This document shows, piece after piece, positions 6,997 to 11,930 of a stretch of DNA of 14,916 bases. The stretch lies in NCBI GenBank assembly GCA_963544615.1, contig CAUUGB010000022.1, positions 1 through 14,916 on the forward strand, read 5' to 3'. This DNA comes from CAUUGB01 sp963544615 (GTDB lineage: Bacteria; Patescibacteriota; Microgenomatia; UBA1400; PJMF01). The notes under the pieces were generated by a model that ran no database searches, had not been told where the DNA came from, and saw only the letters and a program-made list of their open reading frames with translations. The translations under genes were made by a program, and so were the position numbers. Position 1 is the first letter of the stretch; every line of letters begins with the position of its first letter.

Positions 6997-8129
6997 TTGG
7001 CAATCACATTCCCACCTAACCAAGCAAAAAACATAATCATATTTAAAGCTGCCAAAATTAAGGCAAAAAATATTTGATAATAACGATGTGGTAATTGTCG
7101 CAGTGCGTCAGCCAACAAACACAATAAGGGCAAACAAGTAAAAGTATAGCGAGGCAGTGATTGCAGTGAAGTACTCAAAGCACCCAGCAGCAAAACAGCC
7201 ACAAAAAAAATTTCTCCATAATGCCGCTGGCGATAAATTGCCCAAAAAAGTAAAAAAATTATCACTAAGGCAGTGGTAGTAAACCACCAAATTTGTGCCA
7301 AACTGAAATTAGTATGCACGCTATTCACATAAGTAATTACCTCTCGCCCCCAAGCTGCCTGCGCTTTAAGCCAAGCAAAGGGACTACCCAACTGAAAATA
7401 TAAATACAAACTATACAGCCAACAACCAGCCGTACTTAAAGTCAACATCCCTAAAGCCAGCCAGGCTCGTTGCAACCGGTGGGGAGAGTGCTTTTTACTG
7501 GCGACAAACAAATAGTTGCCAACAATCACCAAACCTAAAATCACTCCCGAAATTGCACTCGCAGAAGCTGCGGCGGCCACCAAACTTGCTGCCCAAAAAC
7601 GGCGCTGCTGCAATAATAAAAAACTAATAGCTACCAACAGGGCTAATAAAACTTCTGGTAATAAAACTTGAAAATAAAAACTACCAAAACCAAAGGTTAA
7701 TAAAAAAAGCAGTGGGGCGGTTAATTTAAGTTGGGCACTTGGAGTGACTAGCTGTTTGTTGCCAGAGCGAGTTATTAGGTAGTATTTGCTTGCCACCACC
7801 ATAAAAAGAAAAAAAATAACTTGGTTAAAAAGTAGCGCCACTGCTGTCACCCTTAATCCGGGGAAAATTTTAGTTAATAAAAAAACTAGTAAAGGATAAA
7901 GCGGGAAAAAAGCCCAATTATGCTCCTTGATATAGTTGGGCGGTTGACTGGCTGGCTGATAACCATGGGTGACAATATCTACGTACCACCTACCGTCACC
8001 TTGGGGCATGAGGGCAAAAAAATCAAACGAACTGCCAGTAAATACAGACCAAATTAACAGCCATAACAAAAGCCACAACCGACTGAGTAAAAAAAGTAAT
8101 CCCAACCAATAAAAAAACGACCGCCGCAT
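6993..8129 (-). CDS. PIG-V-like GT-C mannosyltransferase
   Basis: This 378-residue integral membrane protein has about nine to eleven hydrophobic helices. The first loop reads DGRWYVDIVTHGY (from Asp45), followed by WAFFPLYPLLV (about 71-81). Later come GSPFAWLKAQAAWGR and a SLPRYTFTCLPLL segment. This order matches the bacterial relatives of PIG-V (GT76), which use polyprenyl-phosphate-linked mannose outside the membrane; Asp45 would be the metal or acceptor aspartate. The donor and acceptor here are unknown. The ATG at 8129 has no clear Shine-Dalgarno; a GATAAT hexamer (8138-8143 on this strand) 8 nt upstream could mean a leaderless transcript, but its -35 is poor. The stop overlaps the next gene's start (ATGA). 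Confidence 0.88.
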   Translation of the reverse strand: MRRSFFYWLGLLFLLSRLWLLLWLLIWSVFTGSSFDFFALMPQGDGRWYVDIVTHGYQPASQPPNYIKEHNWAFFPLYPLLVFLLTKIFPGLRVTAVALLFNQVIFFLFMVVASKYYLITRSGNKQLVTPSAQLKLTAPLLFLLTFGFGSFYFQVLLPEVLLALLVAISFLLLQQRRFWAASLVAAAASASAISGVILGLVIVGNYLFVASKKHSPHRLQRAWLALGMLTLSTAGCWLYSLYLYFQLGSPFAWLKAQAAWGREVITYVNSVHTNFSLAQIWWFTTTALVIIFLLFWAIYRQRHYGEIFFVAVLLLGALSTSLQSLPRYTFTCLPLLCLLADALRQLPHRYYQIFFALILAALNMIMFFAWLGGNVIAK

Positions 8130-8151
8130 GAGTAATTATTATCGCCCATCA

Positions 8152-8184
8152 TGGAAAAAATTACCAGCCCCAATAACTGGAGTG
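8152..8184. repeat. 33-bp direct repeat, copy 1
   Basis: Identical over 33 bases to 8941-8973 (begins TGGAAAAAATTACCAG, ends AACTGGAGTG). On the minus strand it lies just after the stop of the 145-residue ORF. Read in that ORF's frame, it would encode TPVIGAGNFF, the same peptide copy 2 encodes inside the 51-residue ORF. Confidence 0.9.
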
Positions 8185-8189
8185 AGTGT

Positions 8190-8627
8190 TTAGACAGGAG
8201 TGGATTTGACAGCCGTAGCTTGACCAACTGGAGATGTTTGAGTCATCGCATGACTACAGTGACCAGGGGAAGTGTTTGTCCAACGGTATTTCAGGTAAAA
8301 TTTCATCACTTCAGTGATGCTGCTAGTAAAAGCGCATAAATCATTTTCCCGCTGATAATAAGCCAGATCTACCGCCAAACATAACACAAATTCCAATTCT
8401 CCCAATTTTTGCTCAAATGAAGGTAAAAGTAATAATTCACTCAAACCGGCAAAAGTGGAGACGGTGAGTCGCTGACTCCAAAAATCATCACAGATATGCA
8501 AATATAAATGCTGCCAGTCCTGATGACTAGCGGTACTTAAATCATCAATACCTACAGCTTGACAATATGTGTTTAATAAACTTTGGAGGCGCTTAGCGCC
8601 ATAGAGTCTCGTTACTTTTCTCATCAT
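8190..8627 (-). CDS. Hypothetical 145-residue protein
   Basis: The frame opens with two ATG codons (MMRKVTRLYGAKRLQ). The product looks mostly helical and soluble, with an acidic/aromatic middle (HQDWQHLYLHICDDFW) and two hydrophobic helical stretches (AGLSELLLLPSF, ELEFVLCLAVDLAYY). Its Thr/Ser-rich tail ends KSTPV. No family is recognised. A strong minus-strand terminator ends only 2 nt before the first ATG, and there is no Shine-Dalgarno or room for a promoter, so expression is unexplained. Possibilities are readthrough, a later start or a decaying gene. After the stop the same frame continues through direct-repeat copy 1, suggesting that the end of the gene was rearranged. Confidence 0.55.
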   Translation of the reverse strand: MMRKVTRLYGAKRLQSLLNTYCQAVGIDDLSTASHQDWQHLYLHICDDFWSQRLTVSTFAGLSELLLLPSFEQKLGELEFVLCLAVDLAYYQRENDLCAFTSSITEVMKFYLKYRWTNTSPGHCSHAMTQTSPVGQATAVKSTPV

Positions 8628-8629
8628 TT

Positions 8630-8658
8630 AAAAAATGGCGCTAGTTTAACTAGCGCCA
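8630..8658 (-). terminator. Rho-independent terminator after the 66-residue ORF
   Basis: On the minus strand a 10-bp perfect stem (GGCGCTAGT/ACTAGCGCC plus a T-A pair) with a 3-nt loop is followed by six T. It begins 15 nt after the stop of the 8674-8874 ORF. A second smaller palindrome with the same GGCGC/GCGCC arms lies at 8588-8600. Confidence 0.85.
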
Positions 8659-8673
8659 GCAAAATTGCTCTCA

Positions 8674-8874
8674 CTAATCTCTTTGAACTGCCTTTTTACC
8701 ATCGTGAAAGTGATCTTTACTCAGGCGATTACTGGCATCAACATCATAACTCCTACGCAGACCCGTGCTTAAACTACGAGTAACGTGAATTACCTCGCCA
8801 CTCTTTGATTGAATGTGCGAATAACCAACAACTCCTCCACCCAAATTAGCACTTTTCTTAATGTTAACCTGCAA
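8674..8874 (-). CDS. Hypothetical 66-residue small basic protein
   Basis: The start is TTG at 8874, with AAGGGGG about 9 nt upstream and the stop of the 51-residue ORF 14 nt upstream. The product, MQVNIKKSANLGGGVVGYSHIQSKSGEVIHVTRS..., is basic and has no membrane helix. Its first half could form beta strands around a GGGVVGY turn, and its tail is charged (KDHFHDGKKAVQRD). It has a good -10 upstream (8914-8919) and a clear terminator downstream (8630-8658), and this gene-like packaging is the main reason to believe it. The function is unknown. A plus-strand frame overlapping it lacks such signals. Confidence 0.5.
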   Translation of the reverse strand: MQVNIKKSANLGGGVVGYSHIQSKSGEVIHVTRSLSTGLRRSYDVDASNRLSKDHFHDGKKAVQRD

Positions 8875-8888
8875 TTCATCATTCCCCC

Positions 8889-9044
8889 TTAGCGATTGTT
8901 GTAGAGCAATTCCATTATAGCATAATTATGCTCACTCATCTGGAAAAAATTACCAGCCCCAATAACTGGAGTGGATGCTTGGGAGAGTTTGATGAAAGGC
9001 AAATATTTATTTGCTACTGATGCACCCCCAATGACAAGTTTCAT
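8889..9044 (-). CDS. Possible 51-residue small ORF containing repeat copy 2
   Basis: The ATG at 9044 opens a 51-residue frame, MKLVIGGASVANKYLPFIKL..., ending ELLYNNR. Residues 24-33 (TPVIGAGNFF fully within 24-33) are encoded by the second copy of the 33-bp repeat. Only a weak AGG lies upstream and no good promoter, and the -10 of the next gene lies inside this ORF. It may be a real peptide gene, a fragment left by rearrangement, or chance. The next ORF starts 14 nt after its stop. Confidence 0.3.
   Translation of the reverse strand: MKLVIGGASVANKYLPFIKLSQASTPVIGAGNFFQMSEHNYAIMELLYNNR
8914..8922 (-). promoter_or_regulatory. Extended -10 promoter for the 66-residue ORF
   Basis: On the minus strand TGCTATAAT matches TGnTATAAT, with a poor -35. 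Transcription would start near 8907, giving a leader of about 33 nt that includes AAGGGGG. Confidence 0.55.
8941..8973. repeat. 33-bp direct repeat, copy 2
   Basis: Identical over 33 bases to 8152-8184, in the same orientation, 789 bp apart. Flanking bases are not shared beyond the unit. On the minus strand it contains CCAG/CTGG followed shortly by six T, a weak terminator-like shape. Confidence 0.9.
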
Positions 9045-9067
9045 AGTAACCTATAGTATTTTACTAC

Positions 9068-9096
9068 TTGACATTATTGATATTTTCTGTTATAAT
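9068..9096 (+). promoter_or_regulatory. Consensus sigma-70-type promoter of locus B
   Basis: TTGACA (9068-9073), a 17-nt spacer, TG one base before the -10, and TATAAT (9091-9096): the same perfect layout as at 2066-2094. The predicted start is near 9103. Confidence 0.93.
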
Positions 9097-9158
9097 TTGC
9101 CCTAGTCATTGAGAGGGCAATTTGCCATCGCGGCAAAACTTGCCTCTCATGGCTCTTT

Positions 9159-9171
9159 AACAAATTGCTGA
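9159..9171 (+). promoter_or_regulatory. 5' arm of the end-to-end pairing in locus B
   Basis: AACAAATTGCTGA is the perfect reverse complement of 10124-10136. It lies between leader hairpins H1 and H2 and is followed by AAAAATC, exactly as in locus A. Confidence 0.7.
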
Positions 9172-9236
9172 AAAAATCCCTCTCGCTTGCAGCGAGAGTG
9201 AAACATAAATGCCAACGCCAGTTGGCAAAGCTTTCC

Positions 9237-9266
9237 CCCGACTTCGTACGAAGCGGGTAATTTTTT
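9237..9266 (+). promoter_or_regulatory. Terminator-like hairpin in the locus B leader (possible attenuator)
   Basis: CCCG (9237-9240) pairs with CGGG (9254-9257), and CTTC/GAAG continues the stem past a bulged A; TAA and six T (9261-9266) follow. A further hairpin and the Shine-Dalgarno come after it. Confidence 0.5.
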
Positions 9267-9293
9267 GGCTCCCCCCCGGGAGCAGAAAGGAGG

Positions 9294-9310
9294 GCTTCTG
9301 ATGAAGAAGC
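9294..9310 (+). promoter_or_regulatory. Start-codon hairpin of locus B
   Basis: GCTTCT (9294-9299) pairs with AGAAGC (9305-9310), placing the ATG (9301-9303) in the 5-nt loop directly after AAAGGAGG. Confidence 0.65.
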
Positions 9311-10101
9311 TCTTTTTTGTGTATGTCTTTGCCACCACGTTGGTGGCAACGGTGATCGCCTGCAGCGCTGAGGCGCTGCCGACGGTCAGCTGTTTGGCTG
9401 ACCTCGAGGCTACCGGCCTCGAAGTGACGGACGTGTCTACGTTCGTCAAAGGCATACCCCCAAAAAAGGGGTATAAGTTGATCGGGTTCGCTAGCTTTTT
9501 TGCGGATCCAAAGATGGTGCTGTGCGTGGACACACCCTCGGGGCGAGTCACGCCAGCAGCCAACCGGGCAATTCAGGTTGCCGCTGGTGCCGCTACCCTT
9601 TGGGTAGCGGACGGCAAGGAAGCAGCCTTTGCTAAGGCTGCTACTAAGCCGACCCCAGCACCGCAGCCAGTTCAGGCTGCGCCTGCACCAGCTCCAGCAC
9701 CTCAGCCAGTCACTCCGGCTGACCCCAAGGTGGTACCAGCCCCCCAGCCTATTGGCGCTCCAGCCAGTCAGACTGGGCAGGAGCCCCAGGTGGTAGTGGT
9801 GGGCGAACAGCCTGCTGCTAGCCAGGTGACCCCTGCGCCAGCTCCGGCACCCAAGCCGGAAGGAGTAACCGAAGCGGAACTGCGCAAGAAGTTCCGCTTG
9901 ACGGATCTCTCCACCACCTCCGGGGGCAAGAATTTGAAGCCCCGTGAGGGATGGAAAATTAAGGGGCATGGCACCTTCGTGGTGCCGCCCTATGCCATTG
10001 GCGTGGACACACCTTCTGGCCGGGTGCGTCCCGGCAAGAAGGTACGTGTTAATGGGGAAGCCACTTTGTGGCTGACCCCGGAAGGAATTGAGTTGTTCTA
10101 G
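9301..10101 (+). CDS. Secreted or lipid-anchored two-repeat protein with Pro/Ala linker (locus B)
   Basis: The ATG at 9301 has AAAGGAGG 7 nt upstream and opens a signal peptide; longer frames begin in the leader. The signal region is hydrophobic to residue 20 and offers two cleavage options: a lipobox-like VIA|C (Cys21) or an AEA site after residue 25. Two copies of a ~75-residue domain follow (about 33-107 and 192-266), each with an identical VDTPSGRV (76-83, 235-242) and a closing ATLW (98-101, 254-257). A Pro/Ala/Gln linker (about 113-190) containing VVVVGEQPA joins them. The same DTPxGR...TLW pattern ends the first partial gene of the window. No named family is recognised. The 266-residue product is probably an abundant surface protein. 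The coding strand is GC-rich and packed with perfect hairpins. Confidence 0.9.
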   Translation: MKKLFFVYVFATTLVATVIACSAEALPTVSCLADLEATGLEVTDVSTFVKGIPPKKGYKLIGFASFFADPKMVLCVDTPSGRVTPAANRAIQVAAGAATLWVADGKEAAFAKAATKPTPAPQPVQAAPAPAPAPQPVTPADPKVVPAPQPIGAPASQTGQEPQVVVVGEQPAASQVTPAPAPAPKPEGVTEAELRKKFRLTDLSTTSGGKNLKPREGWKIKGHGTFVVPPYAIGVDTPSGRVRPGKKVRVNGEATLWLTPEGIELF

Positions 10102-10117
10102 CCGCAAGGCTAGAACA
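10094..10117 (+). promoter_or_regulatory. Stop-codon hairpin with GCAA tetraloop
   Basis: A perfect 10-bp stem, TGTTCTAGCC (10094-10103) with GGCTAGAACA (10108-10117), is closed by a GCAA (GNRA) loop and contains the TAG stop (10099-10101) in its 5' strand. Confidence 0.85.
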
Positions 10118-10123
10118 CACATC

Positions 10124-10136
10124 TCAGCAATTTGTT
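10124..10136 (+). promoter_or_regulatory. 3' arm of the end-to-end pairing in locus B
   Basis: TCAGCAATTTGTT is complementary over all 13 bases to 9159-9171 and ends 3 nt before the terminator stem. Confidence 0.7.
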
Positions 10137-10139
10137 TTG

Positions 10140-10165
10140 CCCCCGGCTTGCCGGGGGTTTTTTTT
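10140..10165 (+). terminator. Rho-independent terminator of locus B
   Basis: The stem CCCCCGG/CCGGGGG (10140-10146 with 10151-10157) has the loop CTTG and is followed by eight T (10158-10165). Confidence 0.94.
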
Positions 10166-10253
10166 GCGTGACGGCAATTCAGCTGACACAGCATTGGCAA
10201 ATCGTCGTCCACAAAACTGCCGCCACCCCACACTCATCACTAAACAAAAAAAT

Positions 10254-10655
10254 TTAAGAGGTAATCTTGGGGATATTAATTTTGTCCACCCCACCACCAG
10301 TAATCACAAAAATTATAAACGTGTAAATTGCCCACACACAAGCCAGTACAAACACCCCCACAATTGCCTGTAACATTCTATTTTTGGCTGCCTCTAATTT
10401 ACTCGCGTCACCACTAGAACTAATCCACCCAACAGCACCATAAAGCAAGTAGAAAAAAACCAGCGCAAAAGCCACCACAAAAACTAAATTAATTACCCCC
10501 CCAAAATATTTACCAGTATCTCCCGCATAAACATCAGGCTTAAAACTATCTAAGCTATAATCGTCTGCTCGCGCTCTAGCAACTAAAAAACTGCTCCCAA
10601 TCACCCCTACCAATACTAAAGACAAAAACAGCTTAAAAATTCTAGTTTTCTGCAT
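10254..10655 (-). CDS. VirB2/TrbC-like two-helix pilin
   Basis: The ATG at 10655 (MQKTRIFKLF) is preferred over a longer frame because a promoter (10667-10695) lies inside that extension. The 133-residue product has a signal peptide ending near ARARA|DD (about residue 30), a short polar segment and two membrane helices (about 52-75 and 95-117). Between the helices is the loop GWISSSGDASKLEAAKNRMLQAIVG. This layout and loop are typical of the VirB2/TrbC-like 'pilin' proteins common in Patescibacteria, which are related to type IV secretion pilins. No other secretion genes are in the window, so whether it builds a pilus or acts as a small membrane protein is open. With the -10 only 11 nt before ATG, the mRNA is probably almost leaderless. 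Confidence 0.82.
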   Translation of the reverse strand: MQKTRIFKLFLSLVLVGVIGSSFLVARARADDYSLDSFKPDVYAGDTGKYFGGVINLVFVVAFALVFFYLLYGAVGWISSSGDASKLEAAKNRMLQAIVGVFVLACVWAIYTFIIFVITGGGVDKINIPKITS

Positions 10656-10666
10656 TAATAAGCAGT

Positions 10667-10695
10667 ATTTTAACCCAATGACAAGTTTTTGCCAA
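10667..10695 (-). promoter_or_regulatory. Promoter of the pilin gene
   Basis: On the minus strand TTGGCA (10690-10695), a 17-nt spacer and TAAAAT (10667-10672). Only 11 nt separate the -10 from the ATG at 10655, and there is no Shine-Dalgarno. Confidence 0.7.
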
Positions 10696-10720
10696 GCCCA
10701 CATCCAGCACTTAGTGACAG

Positions 10721-10747
10721 TAAAAAACCAGGCTGTTAGGCCTGGTT
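10721..10747 (-). terminator. Rho-independent terminator of the CapA-family gene
   Basis: On the minus strand AACCAGGC/GCCTGGTT (10740-10747 with 10726-10733) has a 6-nt loop and the T-run continues beyond the stem. It lies 13 nt after the stop at 10761. Confidence 0.9.
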
Positions 10748-10760
10748 ACAAGTAAACAAA

Positions 10761-11783
10761 TTAAAGCTGCTCACTCAAATGAGCAATTTTGTCTAACACC
10801 CGCTGCTTATCCTTACCCTCTAAAGGCTGAGGACAATAATTATTGTAAACACGGTTTGAAGAAATTTTAACTGGCACAATTCGCTGGCTAACTTCAATCT
10901 GCCCGGCTGCAGAGCGCCGCAGCAGCACTTGAAAAATCATGCTATCGGTATCACTCGGATAGCGATTACCACCAAAACAAAAATTACCCAAACCATAAGC
11001 AACTACCCCGTGAGGAGTGGTTTTAACTCCTTGCAACACATGAGCATGGTGACCAATCACCACTCGTGCCCCCAATTTTAAAGCTGTAGCAGCAGCTTGC
11101 TTTTGTGCTGCACTAGGATAATAGACCCCCTCCGGACCACCATGAAAATTAGCCACAATCAGCTCAGCCCCCAAATTTTGCAAAGTGGTAATGGCTCGCT
11201 GTTGTGCAGTAGCACTGGCAGTACCCAAAGTTAAGCCATAAAAGCCAACTTTAATGCCGCCTAACTCCAGCAGTTGCAATTTCTCACGACCAAAATAAGC
11301 AATCCCAGCTGCTTTAAGTGCCCGCTGAGTTTGCGCTAACCCTGCCGCCGCAAAATCTAGGGTGTGATTATTGGCTAAATTCACCAAACCAATGCCACCA
11401 GCAAGCAAAATCTGGGTGTAATGGCTGGACCCCGATAAATAAAATTTTTTACCTTGACCGGGTTTGTTAATCGGCGGCAAATTGCTACTTAAAAGCACTC
11501 CTTCCAAATTTGCCACCACCACATCACTGGCAGCAAAAATATGCCGCACCCGAGAGAAAAAATAATTAACTCCCTCACGCGCATACACTTGTTGAAAATT
11601 GCGCTCCGAGGGGGACAGATAATAATCTTGCCCCAAGGTGACATCACCCACAAAACTAATTACCACCGTGTCTTTTTGTGCTTCAATTACTCCCGCAGCT
11701 GGAGCTGCATAAATCATAATGACCAAACACAGCAAAGCTAAAAGTAAAATTTCTACCACTTGCCAACCCCTAAATTTAAACAC
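10761..11783 (-). CDS. CapA-family (PGA_cap) metallophosphatase-like protein
   Basis: The start is GTG at 11783 with GGGAGG 8 nt upstream. The 340-residue product has an N-terminal signal anchor (about residues 9-31) and then the motif series of the CapA family, a calcineurin-like metallophosphoesterase fold. The motifs are SFVGDVTLG (43-51), VANLEG (90-95), NLANNHTLDF (135-144), a VANFHGGPEG segment, GHHAHVLQG and YGLGNF, whose Asp, Asn and His residues would bind metals. Classical CapA is a membrane component of poly-gamma-glutamate synthesis, but no capB or capC partner is present, and many members of this fold are stand-alone surface enzymes, so the substrate is unknown. It has its own promoter and terminator. 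Confidence 0.9.
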   Translation of the reverse strand: MFKFRGWQVVEILLLALLCLVIMIYAAPAAGVIEAQKDTVVISFVGDVTLGQDYYLSPSERNFQQVYAREGVNYFFSRVRHIFAASDVVVANLEGVLLSSNLPPINKPGQGKKFYLSGSSHYTQILLAGGIGLVNLANNHTLDFAAAGLAQTQRALKAAGIAYFGREKLQLLELGGIKVGFYGLTLGTASATAQQRAITTLQNLGAELIVANFHGGPEGVYYPSAAQKQAAATALKLGARVVIGHHAHVLQGVKTTPHGVVAYGLGNFCFGGNRYPSDTDSMIFQVLLRRSAAGQIEVSQRIVPVKISSNRVYNNYCPQPLEGKDKQRVLDKIAHLSEQL

Positions 11784-11855
11784 ACCAAAAACCTCCCTTT
11801 AATTTGTTTTTACAGATCACCACTGTTGGTGCGAACACCCAAAAGCAGAACTCGC

Positions 11856-11864
11856 ATTATATCA
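11856..11864 (-). promoter_or_regulatory. Extended -10 promoter of the CapA-family gene
   Basis: On the minus strand TGATATAAT matches TGnTATAAT; the -35 is poor. The leader is about 66 nt and contains a 6-bp hairpin with a TTCG tetraloop (11826-11842) and then GGGAGG. Confidence 0.65.
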
Positions 11865-11887
11865 CCAGCAAAAGCTAGCGACTAGGC

Positions 11888-11916
11888 TTGGTAAATCGGC
11901 GCCAAACGGGTATAAT
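11888..11916 (+). promoter_or_regulatory. Promoter of the GT2-GT4 operon
   Basis: TTGGTA (11888-11893), a 17-nt spacer and TATAAT (11911-11916). The ATG at 11931 is 14 nt after the -10, so the leader would be about 8 nt with no Shine-Dalgarno. Confidence 0.75.
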
Positions 11917-11930
11917 AGGGGATATTAATT

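Larger units (their letters stand above)
9103..9300 (+). promoter_or_regulatory. Long stem-loop leader of locus B
   Basis: This is a leader of about 198 nt. H1 (9111-9148) stacks GAGAGGGCAA/TTGCCTCTC (one bulge) on TTTGCC/GGCAAA. The unpaired 13-mer (9159-9171) that matches the 3' UTR follows. H2 (9180-9198) is CTCTCGC/GCGAGAG, H3 (9210-9227) is TGCCAAC/GTTGGCA, H4 (9237-9257) is followed by TAATTTTTT, and H5 (9268-9283) is GCTCCC/GGGAGC. AAAGGAGG (9286-9293) ends the leader. Its order of elements parallels the locus A leader although the sequences differ. Confidence 0.78.

Noticed and set aside
6996..7023. Nine-residue N-terminal extension of the large glycosyltransferase
   Set aside because: The ATG at 6996 forms a classic ATGA overlap with the preceding stop and gives a typical MKKF basic N-terminus before the first helix.
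8583..8783. Plus-strand 66-codon frame overlapping the minus-strand small ORF
   Set aside because: It starts at TTG without a Shine-Dalgarno and runs through a minus-strand terminator; the minus strand has promoter and terminator signals.
8941..8973. The 33-bp repeats as integron attC or CRISPR repeats
   Set aside because: Only two copies at 789-bp spacing, no RYYYAAC/GTTRRRY core pair, no integrase or cas genes.
9157..10233. A 358-codon open frame on the minus strand across all of locus B
   Set aside because: It is antisense to a gene with perfect promoter, Shine-Dalgarno, signal peptide and terminator, crosses the structured leader and terminator, and has no initiation signals; GC-rich sequence leaves such frames open.
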